From positions 394,106 to 458,105 of the forward strand of contig NZ_LVHI01000012.1 in the NCBI RefSeq assembly GCF_001645385.1: a stretch of DNA of 64,000 nucleotides, read 5' to 3'. The position numbers and the translations under genes were made by a program. Under the pieces are notes generated by a model. It searched no databases. It was given only the letters and a program-made list of their open reading frames with translations, and was not told where the DNA came from. The stretch is from Rhodococcoides kyotonense. GTDB lineage: Bacteria; Actinomycetota; Actinomycetes; Mycobacteriales; Mycobacteriaceae. Of the stretch, positions 43,821 to 55,270 are shown piece by piece (position 1 is the first letter of the stretch; each line of letters begins with the position of its first letter).

Positions 43821-45114
43821 TGTCCACCCTCGTGACTCGATATCGAATGAATGCCGGAAGTGCGACGGCTGCGATCACCACACCGACGACGACGAGAACG
43901 CCGCCACCTGCAGCCGCGGCCGCAGTACCGACCATCGCGGCGCTCGCCCCGTGCAGGACGTCGCCGATACGCGGACCACCCGCCACCACCACGATGAACA
44001 CGCCTTGCAGACGGCCGCGCATGTCGTCGGTGGCGACCTGCTGCAGCATCGTCGACCGGAACGCAGCCGAGATCATGTCCGCACCACCGCCGAGCGCGAG
44101 GAAGGCAAGGGCGATCCACAGCGCGACCGAGACGCCGCCGCTCGTCGCCATCCCGACGCTGACGCCGAACCCCACCATCGCCAGTCCCCACACGACGATG
44201 CAGACGATCACCGCAAGCCCCTGCCGCTCGACGCGCGGGAGCCATCCCGAAAACACACCGCCCAGAACGGCACCCGCCGACAGCGCCGCGAACAACAAGC
44301 CGAGAACCAGGCCGCCCGACGCCGGATCACCGAACGTGTCGTGCGCAATCTGCGGGAACAGCGCGCGCGGCATCCCGAAGACCATCGCGATGATGTCGAC
44401 GACGAACGACGCGAGCAACACCTTCTGCGTCGCAAGGTACGTGAAACCCTCGACGACCGAACGTAATCCGGCCCTCCGCCCGGCCTCCGCCGGTGGGATA
44501 CGCGGCAATCGGATCACGGCCCACAGCGTCGCGAACAGGGCGATCGAGTCGACCAGATACAGCGTCTGCAGACCCGCGAGCGGAATCATCGTGCCCGCGA
44601 TCAGCGGACCGGCGATGGCCCCGAAGTTCATCACCGTCATGTTCAACGAGTTCGCCGCAGGCAACTGCGCTCCGGGCAGTAACCGGGGAATGATCGCGCT
44701 GCGCGTCGGCTGATTCACCGCGAAGAACGCCTGCTGAACGGCCAACAGGCACAACACGACCCACACGTTGTTCAGATCTGCGAACGCCTGCAACCACAGC
44801 AGGGTCGACGTCGAGATCAAGCCGACGGTCGTGATGGTCAACAGCGTGCGGCGATCCATGACGTCGGCGAGCGCCCCGCCCCACAACCCGAACACGATCA
44901 ACGGTACGAGGCCGAAGACACCCGTCAGACCGACGTATGCCGAACTGCGGGTGATCTCGAAGATCTGTTGCGGCACAGCGACGATACTGAGCTGCGCACC
45001 GATGACGGTGACGATGTTCGCCACCCACAGGCGTCGGTAGGCCTTGTTCTGCAGTGGTGTCGTGTCGGCGAGTACTCCGCGAAGCTTGCTCTTCTTCTTC
45101 AGCGCTTCCGTCAC
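43804..45114 (-). CDS. MFS transporter, EntS-like
   Basis: This is a 436-residue protein with 12 predicted helices and the motif [19 protein letters not shown], characteristic of the DHA3/EntS group of exporters. The GTG at 45114 overlaps the pdxH stop by four bases (GTGA), and the 3' end overlaps galM by 17 bp. Its substrate is unknown. A sugar-related or drug export role is possible given the operon. It resembles the MFS protein at 58.9-60.2 kb in layout. Confidence 0.88.
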   Translation of the reverse strand: MTEALKKKSKLRGVLADTTPLQNKAYRRLWVANIVTVIGAQLSIVAVPQQIFEITRSSAYVGLTGVFGLVPLIVFGLWGGALADVMDRRTLLTITTVGLISTSTLLWLQAFADLNNVWVVLCLLAVQQAFFAVNQPTRSAIIPRLLPGAQLPAANSLNMTVMNFGAIAGPLIAGTMIPLAGLQTLYLVDSIALFATLWAVIRLPRIPPAEAGRRAGLRSVVEGFTYLATQKVLLASFVVDIIAMVFGMPRALFPQIAHDTFGDPASGGLVLGLLFAALSAGAVLGGVFSGWLPRVERQGLAVIVCIVVWGLAMVGFGVSVGMATSGGVSVALWIALAFLALGGGADMISAAFRSTMLQQVATDDMRGRLQGVFIVVVAGGPRIGDVLHGASAAMVGTAAAAAGGGVLVVVGVVIAAVALPAFIRYRVTRVDNGHHG

Positions 45115-45758
45115 GGCTGAAGCCGCTCCACCACCGCGTTCGCGACGGTGACGCGAATCCTGTTGTGCAGACGGCTGGTTCGACCCTGCCAGAACTCGAC
45201 GGTGTCGGGAATCAGCCGGAAACCACCCCAATTCGGCGGTACCGGAACCTCTTCGCCGTCGAACCGCGTCGTGACGTCGGCGAGCGCCTGTTCGAGCTCC
45301 GCGCGCGAGCCGATGGGTCGAGATTGCGCCGACGCCCACGCGCCGAGCTGCGATCCGCGCGGACGCGTCGCGAAGTACTCGGCCGTCGTCTCCGCCGACA
45401 CTTTCTCCACAGACCCTCTGATGGACAACTGGCGCGCTATCCCGATCCACGGGAACGTCACCGATGCATACGGTGTCCGCGTCAGGTGAGTGGCCTTGTC
45501 CGACTCGTAGTTCGTGTAGAAGACGACACCGTCCCGCTCGAGGTCCTTGCAGAGGACCGTGCGCGTCGACGGACGACCCGCCTCGTCGACGGTCGCCAAC
45601 ACCATCGCGTTGGGCTCGGGAATCTCGGCGGCAATCGCGTCGGAAAGCCACGCGCGGGCCACCGGAAACCAGCCGTCGACCAGCTGATCAGCGTCGAGAT
45701 CGGTGTCCTGGCGGTAGTCGACCCTCATGTCCGCCAGAGGCTTCTGCTCATTCTGCAC
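45111..45758 (-). CDS. pdxH: pyridoxamine 5'-phosphate oxidase
   Basis: This is a roughly 215-residue FMN-dependent oxidase that makes pyridoxal 5'-phosphate. Characteristic segments are [60 protein letters not shown] and the C-terminal [14 protein letters not shown]. The GTG at 45758 was chosen because the extra residues ([17 protein letters not shown]) match the start pattern of mycobacterial PdxH; the ATG at 45728 is an alternative. It heads the operon and diverges from citA. Confidence 0.94.
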   Translation of the reverse strand: MQNEQKPLADMRVDYRQDTDLDADQLVDGWFPVARAWLSDAIAAEIPEPNAMVLATVDEAGRPSTRTVLCKDLERDGVVFYTNYESDKATHLTRTPYASVTFPWIGIARQLSIRGSVEKVSAETTAEYFATRPRGSQLGAWASAQSRPIGSRAELEQALADVTTRFDGEEVPVPPNWGGFRLIPDTVEFWQGRTSRLHNRIRVTVANAVVERLQP

Positions 45759-45852
45759 GTACCCGAACGTTACTCCCGGGTACGACGGGTTACAGTGCTG
45801 ACCAGGCAAGCTCGAACGCGAGCCGCAAGGCCACAAGGAGAGTCCTAACGTC

Positions 45853-46971
45853 ATGGCTGTTCAACAGGTACCCGAAGATTTCGTCAGCGGCCTCGAGGGC
45901 GTCGTCGCGTTCACCACCGACATCGCCGAGCCGGACAAGGACGGCGGCGCACTGCGTTACCGCGGCGTCGACATCGAAGATCTCGTCGCCAAGCGGGTCA
46001 CGTTCGGCAACGTGTGGGCACTGCTCGTCGACGGCCGCTTCGGCCCCGGCCTCCCGCCTGCCGAACCGTTCCCACTTCCCGTGCACACCGGCGACGTCCG
46101 CGTCGACGTCCAGGCAGGCCTGGCGATGCTGGCCCCGATCTGGGGATACCAGCCGCTGCTCGACATCGACGACGCCACCGCCCGCGAACAGCTCGCCCGC
46201 GCGTCCGTCATGGCACTGTCCTACGTCGCCCAGTCCGCACGCGGCATCCATCAGCCCGCGGTCCCGCAGAAGAAGATCGACCTGTGCGAGACCGTCACCG
46301 CACGCTTCATGACGCGATGGAAGGGCGACCCCGACCCCGCGCACGTCGAAGCCATCGACGCCTACTGGGTCTCCGCGGCCGAGCACGGCCTGAACGCGTC
46401 GACGTTCACCGCTCGCGTCATCGCCTCGACCGGCGCCGACGTCGCCGCCTCGCTGTCCGGTGCGATCGGCGCGATGTCCGGCCCACTCCACGGCGGCGCG
46501 CCCGCACGAGTGCTGCCGATGATCGAAGAGGTCGAGAAGCAGGGCGACGCCCGCGCGCTGGTCAAGGGCATCCTGGACCGCAAGGAAAAGCTCATGGGCT
46601 TCGGGCACCGCGTCTACCGAGCCGAGGATCCCCGCGCCCGCGTGTTGCGTGCGACGGCCAAGCGCTTGAACGCACCGCGCTACGAGGTCGCCGCCGCATT
46701 GGAGCAGGCGGCGCTGGCCGAGCTGCGTGAGCGCCGCCCCGATCGCGCGATCGAGACCAACGTCGAATTCTGGGCCGCGGTCATCCTCGACTTCGCCGAG
46801 GTACCCGCGCACATGATGCCCGCCATGTTCACCTGCGGCCGCACCGCGGGATGGTGTGCGCACATCCTCGAGCAGAAGCGACTCGGCAAGCTCGTGCGCC
46901 CGGCGGCCATCTACACCGGACCTGCACCGCGCTCCCCCGAATCCGTCGACGGGTGGGGGCAGATCGTCTAG
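45853..46971 (+). CDS. citA: citrate synthase 2 (CitA)
   Basis: This is a 372-residue citrate synthase family protein, shorter than GltA2. It carries [19 protein letters not shown] and [20 protein letters not shown], the catalytic regions of the fold. M. tuberculosis CitA has nearly the same length and the same neighbourhood. It may act as an accessory citrate or methylcitrate synthase. A ribosome site aaggag (45835-45840) precedes the ATG at 45853. Its stop is followed after about 45 bp by repeat array A. Confidence 0.92.
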   Translation: MAVQQVPEDFVSGLEGVVAFTTDIAEPDKDGGALRYRGVDIEDLVAKRVTFGNVWALLVDGRFGPGLPPAEPFPLPVHTGDVRVDVQAGLAMLAPIWGYQPLLDIDDATAREQLARASVMALSYVAQSARGIHQPAVPQKKIDLCETVTARFMTRWKGDPDPAHVEAIDAYWVSAAEHGLNASTFTARVIASTGADVAASLSGAIGAMSGPLHGGAPARVLPMIEEVEKQGDARALVKGILDRKEKLMGFGHRVYRAEDPRARVLRATAKRLNAPRYEVAAALEQAALAELRERRPDRAIETNVEFWAAVILDFAEVPAHMMPAMFTCGRTAGWCAHILEQKRLGKLVRPAAIYTGPAPRSPESVDGWGQIV

Positions 46972-47017
46972 GGCGGTCGTTCTGCGCAGGTGCGATCGGA
47001 CGTCCCCGAACGCGGTC

Positions 47018-47479
47018 CGCGCACCTTCCAGCAGGCGCGCACGTTGCAACCTGCGCAGCTGCTGCAACCTGCGCGGGTAGATGCGAGCGCACAGCGATCG
47101 GACGCCCCGAACGCCGCCCGCGCACCTTCCAGCAAGCGCGCACGTTGCAACCCGCGCAGCCGCTGCAACCTGCGCGGGGAGGAGCGAGCGCACAGCAAAC
47201 GGACGCCCCGAACGCCGCCCGCGCACCTTCCAGCAAGCGCGCACGTTGCAACCCGCGCAGCCGCTGCAACCTGCGCGGGTTGCATTGAGCGCACAGCAAT
47301 CGGACGCCCCGAACGCCGTCCGCGCACCTTCCAGCAGGCGCGCACGTTGCAACCCGCGCAGCCGCTGCAACCTGCGCGGCAGAACCGAGCACACACCGAT
47401 CGCACATCGCGAACCTCGACCGCACACCTTCCAGCAAGCGCGCACGGTGCAACCCGCGCAGCCGCTGCAACCTGCGCGG
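47018..47479 (+). repeat. palindromic tandem repeat array A (5 units)
   Basis: Units start at 47018, 47119, 47220, 47321 and 47421 (periods 101, 101, 101 and 100 bp). Each has a 59-bp core beginning cgcgcaccttccagcaagcg and centred on gttgcaac, then a 42-bp spacer. Units 1-3 share one spacer type (...gatcggacgccccgaacgc), and unit 4 has another (...cacatcgcgaacctcgac). The sequence just before unit 1 resembles a spacer. The array fills most of the 606-bp gap between citA and the AbiEi-DUF559 gene. The remaining 98 bp probably holds the promoter. Confidence 0.95.
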
Positions 47480-47577
47480 ATATGACGGTTCGCTGCCGAA
47501 TTCCACAGGTTCGCTTTATCCACAGGCGACCGCTCACCCGACCGTCGGCCAGGTGTGGCTGGGCCACCATAAGTCGC

Positions 47578-48531
47578 ATGTACCCGGAGAAAGACCCGCT
47601 GCTGCTGCGTCGCGACATGGTTCGAGACGGATCGTCGGACAGTGACATTCGTATCGCGAAGGCCGACGGTTCGATCACGCCCCTTCGGCGAGGCGCGTTC
47701 GTTCCGACGACGACGCTGAAGGATCTGCGGCCGGAGGAGCGGCACCTGCTCAATGTCCGAGCACATCTCGCCGCAGCGACCAGCGCACTCGTCGTGAGCC
47801 ACCAGTCCGCGGCCGTCGTGCACGGCTTCGCGATGTTCGCCCCGGACCTGGGGAAGGTCCACTTCACCGTCGACCGAGAGTCCGGCGGTCGAACCACGAA
47901 GACTCGCCACGTGCACGCGAACACCCTGACCGAAGCCGACGTGACCGTGGTCGACGGAATTGCGGTGACGTCGGCCGATCGCACTGTTGCCGATCTGCTG
48001 AGACTGCTCCCGTTCGAGGCCGGCGTGTGCGTCGGCGATGCTGCACTACGGGCAGGCTCGGCAACTGTCGCGGGAATCGAGGAAGCGCTGGCACGGTCGG
48101 GCAAACGAGCCGCGGTGAAGGCGCGACGCACCCTGGCGTTCTGTGACGCGCGGAGCGAGAGCGTCGGGGAATCGCGAACTCGTGTTTTGCTGCACCGCGC
48201 GAAGATGCCTCCCCCACTTCTTCAGATCGAAGTTCGCAACAAGCGCGGTCGCTTCGTCGGACGACTCGACCTGGGGTACGCCATCGGAGTTGCGCTCGAA
48301 TTCGACGGGAAGGTCAAGTACACGAAGCACGCGAAACCAGGTCAGGACCCGGGCGACGTCGTCTTCGCGGAGAAAGTTCGCGAGGACGAGATCCGACGAA
48401 TCGGATGGGTCGTGTTACGGGTGACGTGGTACGACCTCGATCACCCGGACGAGTTCTTGGCGCGGCTGCAGGAAGCGCTCGACCTGGCGGCGACGCTGCC
48501 TGGCCCCGCGTCGTTCGACGAGCCGGCATGA
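47578..48531 (+). CDS. AbiEi-like/DUF559 protein 2
   Basis: This is a 317-residue protein. The N-terminal half resembles AbiEi-type proteins (SDSDIRIAKADGSITPLRRGAF, VVSHQSAAVVHGF, GIAVTSADRTVADLLRLLPF). The C-terminal DUF559/Vsr-like part has FVGRLDLGYAIGVALEFDGK with candidate catalytic Asp and Glu, then REDEIRRIGWVVLRVTWYDL. It lies between repeat arrays A and B. Its last 14 coding bases recur as spacers in array B. It is diverged from the gene at 28.9 kb but has the same plan. The start is the ATG at 47578. Confidence 0.78.
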   Translation: MYPEKDPLLLRRDMVRDGSSDSDIRIAKADGSITPLRRGAFVPTTTLKDLRPEERHLLNVRAHLAAATSALVVSHQSAAVVHGFAMFAPDLGKVHFTVDRESGGRTTKTRHVHANTLTEADVTVVDGIAVTSADRTVADLLRLLPFEAGVCVGDAALRAGSATVAGIEEALARSGKRAAVKARRTLAFCDARSESVGESRTRVLLHRAKMPPPLLQIEVRNKRGRFVGRLDLGYAIGVALEFDGKVKYTKHAKPGQDPGDVVFAEKVREDEIRRIGWVVLRVTWYDLDHPDEFLARLQEALDLAATLPGPASFDEPA

Positions 48532-48532
48532 C

Positions 48533-50437
<1,905 letters not shown>

Positions 50438-50472
50438 CAGCGAGCTCACAGGCGGGCGCTTTCTTCGAGAGC

Positions 50473-50497
50473 TAAAATAGTTGGCAGTCGCAACTAT
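50473..50497 (+). promoter_or_regulatory. candidate -10 with adjacent operator
   Basis: A taaaat hexamer (50473-50478) overlaps the left half of a perfect inverted repeat, atagttg (50477-50483) and caactat (50491-50497), placed just before the ggaggg ribosome site of the rhomboid-like gene. The dyad could be an operator or a hairpin in the leader. Confidence 0.5.
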
Positions 50498-50513
50498 CTC
50501 GGAGGGAGCGCCC

Positions 50514-51182
50514 GTGCGTGTTCTGGCATCCCTTCTTCGACTGAAGGTCACCCTCGGGTACTTCGCGCTCGCCCTGACCGCCACCGCGCTCCTCTCCCAT
50601 CTCCGCCCACACACCCAGTGGCACGTTCTGTTCGAGGCCAGCACCAACCTCCACAATCTCGGCGACGGCCATGTCGGCACCCTCGTCGCGAGTGCCTTTC
50701 TCACCGACGGTGAGACCGACTGGCTGTGGCTCGGATCGGTCGCCGTCCTGTTCGCCGTCGCCGAGTGGCTGTCGGGTTCGACCCGGTTCCTGCTGACGTT
50801 CGTCGCCGGACACGTCGGTGCGACGGCACTCGTCGCGCTCGGCCTGTTCGTCGGAATCCGCGCGGACTGGCTCGCCGATTCTCTGGCGGTGGCCGTCGAC
50901 GTCGGCGTCAGCTATGCCGCGGCCGCAGTCGCCGGCTCGATGATTCGCTACCTGAGCGGACCGTGGAGGACGACGTGGGCGTGCGGGTGGGTGTCGCTCG
51001 TCGCCGCGTCGGTGGTGATGGACCCGTCGTTCACCGCGTTCGGACACGCTGCGGCACTGTCGATCGGACTGGCTCTGGGCGCCTTCTACCTGCGACGCGA
51101 TGGAAAACCGTTGATCGACAATCGGTCTCGCACCGTCGTGGCCGAACCCGTGCAGCCGTCGGCATCGATGACTAGTCTGTGA
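50514..51182 (+). CDS. rhomboid-like membrane protein
   Basis: This is a 222-residue protein with six predicted helices. The pattern (THNLHNL-like TNLHNLGDGHVGTLVASAFL, FVAGHVGATALVALGL, AFGHAAALSIGLALG) matches actinobacterial rhomboid-like proteins. A typical rhomboid GxSG serine site is not seen, so protease activity is doubtful. The GTG at 50514 has a strong ribosome site, ggaggg (50501-50506). It stands alone between serC and sepH. Confidence 0.75.
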   Translation: MRVLASLLRLKVTLGYFALALTATALLSHLRPHTQWHVLFEASTNLHNLGDGHVGTLVASAFLTDGETDWLWLGSVAVLFAVAEWLSGSTRFLLTFVAGHVGATALVALGLFVGIRADWLADSLAVAVDVGVSYAAAAVAGSMIRYLSGPWRTTWACGWVSLVAASVVMDPSFTAFGHAAALSIGLALGAFYLRRDGKPLIDNRSRTVVAEPVQPSASMTSL

Positions 51183-51282
51183 CACCGGAGAACCTACGCG
51201 TGTCGGACATCCGACCGAGATCACGAGTGGATTACAGTCGAGAGCGGACGATATCGCGAGTCGGCGCGATGAGGAGGTCAAG

Positions 51283-52116
51283 GTGCGAGATCTACGCGTG
51301 GTCGGTCTCGAACCCGATGGGCAGTACGTGATCTGTTCGGATCCCAAAACCGGCGACAAATTCCGGCTTCCGGCCGACGACAAGCTCCGCGCTGCCTCAC
51401 GCGGTGACATCGCTCGACTAGGACAGATTGAGATCGAAATGGACAGTTTGCTCAGGCCCAAGGAGATCCAGGCTCGAATTCGCGCGGGTGCCAGCGTCGA
51501 ACAGGTTGCAAGTGATTCCGGGATGGTACTGAGCCGGGTCGAGATCTTCGCCCATCCCGTCTTGCTCGAGCGTTCCCAGGCCGCCGCGATGGCGCAGGAG
51601 GGCCACCCGATGCGCCCCGACGGTCCCGCCGTCCAGACGCTGTCCGAGGTTGTCACGCAAGCCTTCCGCGCACGTGGGCACAGCCTCGACGACGCCACAT
51701 GGGACGCATGGCGCGACGACGACAACAAGTGGGTCGCCCAACTGAAGTGGCAGGCAGGCCGCACCACCAACAAGGCGCACTGGCACTTCATGCCCGACGG
51801 CCACGGCGGCACCATCACCGCGCTCGACGATGCGGCGTCGGAACTGATCGATCCCGACTTCGGACGTCAGCTGCGTGGTCTCGCTCCGGTCCGCGCCTTG
51901 GAGCCCGCACCCGCCGAGGACGCCCAGCAGTCGTTCGACGAGTACTACGGAACGACGTCGGACAGTGAACTCGAAGCAGCCGAGCACGAGCCGGAGTCGA
52001 GCACTCCGGAACCGAAGCACGAAGCATCCGCACCGAAGAAGGACAAGAAGGGCAAGCCTGCGATGCCGTCGTGGGAGGATGTCCTGCTAGGTGTCCGCTC
52101 CAGCGGCCACAGCTGA
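51283..52116 (+). CDS. sepH: septation protein SepH
   Basis: This is a 277-residue protein with the DUF3071 N-terminal domain (MRDLRVVGLEPDGQYVICSD), a helix-turn-helix-like segment (RPKEIQARIRAGASVEQVAS) and a long acidic, disordered C-terminus. SepH is known in Streptomyces and mycobacteria as a partner that promotes FtsZ assembly at division sites. The aggagg site before the GTG at 51283 supports the start. The end overlaps no real gene, and the DUF6928 gene follows closely. Confidence 0.92.
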   Translation: MRDLRVVGLEPDGQYVICSDPKTGDKFRLPADDKLRAASRGDIARLGQIEIEMDSLLRPKEIQARIRAGASVEQVASDSGMVLSRVEIFAHPVLLERSQAAAMAQEGHPMRPDGPAVQTLSEVVTQAFRARGHSLDDATWDAWRDDDNKWVAQLKWQAGRTTNKAHWHFMPDGHGGTITALDDAASELIDPDFGRQLRGLAPVRALEPAPAEDAQQSFDEYYGTTSDSELEAAEHEPESSTPEPKHEASAPKKDKKGKPAMPSWEDVLLGVRSSGHS

Positions 52117-52153
52117 TACACGAGCACAGCTGACATCGGGGAGGGTGCAGGCA

Positions 52154-52882
52154 GTGGGGGCCAAGGCATCGACCATCTGGTACGTCGACACGCCGGATCC
52201 GATTTCGGTTCTGCGCCAGACCACTTCGTCCCGTCACGACGCGGCGACGGCGCTCGTCGGCAGCCTGTTCGCCGACAAGGTCGCCGTGCCGACACAGCAG
52301 GCGCCCATCTCCAAGTCGGCGTCGGTGGGGGTCGACGAGGTCGCCGTCGGTAGCTATCCCGGCGTGACGGTCGTGTGCAGCACCCGCATCGCCGACGCGT
52401 CTCCTGCATCGCTGTCCGAGCACTGGTCGCGTCCGCTCGCGTCGGAGAAGACCTATCTGATCGCGACCGACCCGGAGACGGCGTGGGGCGCGTTCGCCTA
52501 CTGGGAGCGCGGATCGCTGCGACGCTCGTTCAGCGCGACACCGATCTACATCTACGAGGACATCGGTCTGCCGCTGGTATGGGAACGCCCGTTCTGGGCA
52601 GGCGAGCACCCGCTCGTCTATCCGCCGGGCGTCATGCCGGATCCGCAGTCGCTGCCGTTCCATCCGCAGGAGTTCGCCGAGGCCGCCAATGCGCACTGGC
52701 TCGGCTTCCGCTACACCGGCGCTCCCCGCGGGGAGGAGTTCGACCCGAACTCCCTACCGGTGAGCGGATTCTCGCTGTACACCCCCGGTGAAGAGCCGAC
52801 CGCTGCACCTCCCCCGGCGCCCGCGTCGGAACGGTCGTTCAAGCGCTGGTGGCGACGGAAATCCCCAGCGCCACGAAGCTGA
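52154..52882 (+). CDS. DUF6928-like protein
   Basis: This is a 242-residue soluble protein starting MGAKASTIWYVDTPDPISVL, which resembles the MGAKTALLxY opening of DUF6928 proteins. The middle has aromatic-rich segments (WGAFAYWERGSLRRSF, GLPLVWERPFWAGEHP), and the C-terminal tail is proline-rich and basic. The function is unknown. The GTG at 52154 was chosen over the GTG at 52091 because of the ggggaggg ribosome site at 52138-52145 and the family's usual start. The end overlaps the convergent gene by 44 bp. Confidence 0.7.
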   Translation: MGAKASTIWYVDTPDPISVLRQTTSSRHDAATALVGSLFADKVAVPTQQAPISKSASVGVDEVAVGSYPGVTVVCSTRIADASPASLSEHWSRPLASEKTYLIATDPETAWGAFAYWERGSLRRSFSATPIYIYEDIGLPLVWERPFWAGEHPLVYPPGVMPDPQSLPFHPQEFAEAANAHWLGFRYTGAPRGEEFDPNSLPVSGFSLYTPGEEPTAAPPPAPASERSFKRWWRRKSPAPRS

Positions 52883-53120
52883 CCACGGCGCCCACGACTG
52901 CGCCGTGGACGAGCCACCGCACGGTCGGCTTGTGCCTCCACCGCAGGATCGTCGGAGCGGCGCCGCCGACCACGACGACGTTGATTGCGAGTGCGAGCGC
53001 ACTGTTGATGGCGGCGAGTTCGAGCCCGAACGCCGTGAGCGCGGTTCCGACGAGTACCGCGGCGAATGCCGCCACGGGTATGCCGGTGTAGAGGACGCTG
53101 GTGTTCCTCACCGGCCTCAT
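52839..53120 (-). CDS. small membrane protein, Rv0882-like
   Basis: This is a 93-residue protein with three predicted helices (IPVAAFAAVLVGTALTAFG, AALALAINVVVVGG-like and VHGAVVGAVVSFVALGIS). M. tuberculosis Rv0882 is of the same size, of membrane type, and in the same place between sepH and the RNA methyltransferase gene. It overlaps trmH by four bases (ATGA) and is translated after it. The function is unknown. Confidence 0.8.
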   Translation of the reverse strand: MRPVRNTSVLYTGIPVAAFAAVLVGTALTAFGLELAAINSALALAINVVVVGGAAPTILRWRHKPTVRWLVHGAVVGAVVSFVALGISVATSA

Positions 53121-53920
53121 TGCAGGCGTACTCGCTCGTACAACGCCATGGCCGCCGCGGTGGCCACGTTGAGCGAATCGGTGCCCGGTGCCATCGGAAT
53201 GCGTGCGCGAACATCGCTGGCGCGCATGGCATGTTCGGTGAGACCGGGGCCTTCGGCTCCGAGCATCAGCGCCACCTTCTCCCCCGTCATCGCTTCCGCG
53301 AGCGAGATCGCCGACGGGTTCGGCGTCAGCGAGATGGTCTGAAAACCGGCCTCCCGCAATATGTTCAGGCCACGCGGCCAGTCGGGGACACGCGCGAACG
53401 GAACGCGCAGAACGTGACCCATCGACACCCGCACCGCGCGTCGGTACAGCGGATCGGCGCACGCGGCACCGAACAACACGCCGTCGGCACCGAGTCCCGC
53501 CGCGTTGCGAAACATCGAACCGAGATTCTCGTGGTCGTTGACGCCTTCGAGGACGACGACCGTGCGCGCATCCTTCAGTACGTCGGCGAGGTCGAGCTCG
53601 GGCGGCCGATGAGCCGCGGCGAGCACTCCGCGATTGAGATGGAACCCGACCGCGTCGGCCATCACGTCGGCGGTCGTGCGATAGAACGGCACGTCGACAT
53701 CGTCGAGACGCGACCCGAGTTCGGTCAGGCGGCGATCGACACCGAGCAGACTGATCGGCGCGAACCTCGACGACAGCAGCCGCTCGGCCACGAGCACACC
53801 CTCGGCGATGACCAGTCCCTTTCCGTCGGGCAGATCCGGGCGACGGTCGGAGGAGTTGAGATCGCGGAAGTCGTCGAGACGGGGATCGGCTGAGTCATCG
53901 ATGTCGATTACGTGTACCAC
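53117..53920 (-). CDS. TrmH/SpoU-family RNA methyltransferase
   Basis: This is a 267-residue SPOUT methyltransferase. An N-terminal substrate-binding domain (GLVIAEGVLVAERLL) precedes the trefoil-knot catalytic domain with VVVLEGVNDHENLGSMFRNA, ALMLGAEGPGL and the SAM-binding SLNVATAAAMALYE. It methylates a ribose 2'-OH in rRNA or tRNA, as proposed for Rv0881. The start is the GTG at 53920. It is divergent from the Eis-like gene and coupled to the small membrane protein. Confidence 0.92.
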   Translation of the reverse strand: MVHVIDIDDSADPRLDDFRDLNSSDRRPDLPDGKGLVIAEGVLVAERLLSSRFAPISLLGVDRRLTELGSRLDDVDVPFYRTTADVMADAVGFHLNRGVLAAAHRPPELDLADVLKDARTVVVLEGVNDHENLGSMFRNAAGLGADGVLFGAACADPLYRRAVRVSMGHVLRVPFARVPDWPRGLNILREAGFQTISLTPNPSAISLAEAMTGEKVALMLGAEGPGLTEHAMRASDVRARIPMAPGTDSLNVATAAAMALYERVRLQ

Positions 53921-53957
53921 GTGTCCATCTTGGCATCGTGTGAAAAGCTCGACTGTG

Positions 53958-55157
53958 ATGAGTACCGATGACGCGATAACGATCAGAACCGCTACCGACG
54001 ACGACTGGGGTGCCGTAGCTCTCCTCGACGCGCACGCGTTCGGTGAGCACCAGAACTCCGAGGACCTCGCCGAGACCCAGATCCTGACGAGTTCCGAACA
54101 CGTCGTGATGGCCTGGCACGGTGAGACTCCCGTCGGCGTCGCGATGCACTTCCCGATGTCGGTGACGGTGCCGGGCGGCGCTCAGGTCGAGGCATCCGGT
54201 GTGTCGTGGGTGTCGGTCGCGCCGACGCATCGTAGGCGCGGGATTCTGCGTCGCATGTTCACGAAGCAGCACCGCAAGCTGCAAGACGCGGGTGCGCCGC
54301 TGTCGCTGCTGACCGCCAGCGAAGCCACGATCTACGGCCGCTTCGGCTACGGACCCGTCACCGAGGAACATCGCGTCGTGATCGACCGACGGTTCGCACA
54401 GTTCCACTCGGGCGTGCGTCCGGTGACCGGGGTGCGGCTCGTCGAGTCGGCGGAGGCGTCGAACCTTCTTCCCGAGATCTATCACCGCTGGCAGCGTCGT
54501 ACCGCCGGCGCACAGCCGAAGCCGCCGATCCGATGGGAGCGCTTCTTCGCCGACCGCGAGAACCGCAGGCAGGGTCTGACGGAACTGTTCTTCATCGTTC
54601 ACCCGGACGGCTACGCCGCGTACCGGCGCAGCGAGAGCGAGAGCAAGATCGTCGTCCAGGAGTTCATCGCCGTCACCGACGCCGCGTACGCCGAACTGTG
54701 GCAGGTGCTCGCAGGCGTCGATCTCGTCGACTCCATCGAGGTCAACCAGGCCCCCGACGAGGCACTGCCCTTCCTGCTGACGAGCAATCGTCTCCCGAAG
54801 GTCACCGACCATCACGACGCGTTGTGGTGCCGCATCATGGACGTCAAGGCTGCGCTCGAGGCCCGAACGTACGGCGTCGACGCGCAGTTCGTCATCGAGG
54901 TCGACGACCCGTTCCTCGACGCGGGCGGAACGTTCGACGTCACGATCACGGCAGGGCAGGCGTCCGTCACCCGCACCGAAGCCGCACCCGACGTCACGAT
55001 GAAGATCGACGTGCTCAGCTCGATGTACTTCGGGCAGCACCGGGCGACGCGGTTCGCGGCGGCCGAGCGGTTGACGAGTCGCGACGCCGACGCGCTGCAC
55101 ACGGTCGATCTCGCGTTCTCCACCGACCGTGCTCCAGTCATGGGGTGGGCGTTCTAG
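53958..55157 (+). CDS. Eis-family GNAT acetyltransferase
   Basis: This is a 399-residue protein with two GNAT regions and a C-terminal sterol-carrier-like domain, the three-part plan of Eis. The acetyl-CoA site VSWVSVAPTHRRRGILRRMF and ASEATIYGRFGYGP are clear. The chain ends in VMGWAF, and in Eis the C-terminal carboxylate after Phe takes part in catalysis. Eis proteins acetylate aminoglycosides and other amines. The ATG at 53958 was chosen. Whether it confers resistance is unknown. Confidence 0.9.
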   Translation: MSTDDAITIRTATDDDWGAVALLDAHAFGEHQNSEDLAETQILTSSEHVVMAWHGETPVGVAMHFPMSVTVPGGAQVEASGVSWVSVAPTHRRRGILRRMFTKQHRKLQDAGAPLSLLTASEATIYGRFGYGPVTEEHRVVIDRRFAQFHSGVRPVTGVRLVESAEASNLLPEIYHRWQRRTAGAQPKPPIRWERFFADRENRRQGLTELFFIVHPDGYAAYRRSESESKIVVQEFIAVTDAAYAELWQVLAGVDLVDSIEVNQAPDEALPFLLTSNRLPKVTDHHDALWCRIMDVKAALEARTYGVDAQFVIEVDDPFLDAGGTFDVTITAGQASVTRTEAAPDVTMKIDVLSSMYFGQHRATRFAAAERLTSRDADALHTVDLAFSTDRAPVMGWAF

Positions 55158-55177
55158 CCCGGCCGCGCTCGACTCCC

Positions 55178-55211
55178 TGACATTTGTCATGACCGACCCG
55201 TGACGGTGTCA
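55178..55211. promoter_or_regulatory. candidate operators of the ABC two-component operon
   Basis: Two inverted repeats lie between the Eis-like gene and the small membrane protein gene: TGACATTTGTCA (55178-55189) and TGACGGTGTCA (55201-55211). Their shared half-site TGAC(A) and spacing of about two helical turns suit binding by the NarL-type regulator encoded at the end of the operon. Autoregulation by that regulator is an inference. Confidence 0.6.
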
Positions 55212-55270
55212 GTCCGACCGGTGATGCCGTGCACTGTCGCGGCATCTCGGATCCGGAGATGCTTCTAGGC

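Noticed and set aside
46990-48531. Long rightward open frame of 513 codons running through array A into the DUF559 gene
   Set aside because: The repeat lacks stop codons in several frames on both strands, giving repetitive Arg/Ala/Cys-rich translations. The true gene starts at the ATG at 47578.
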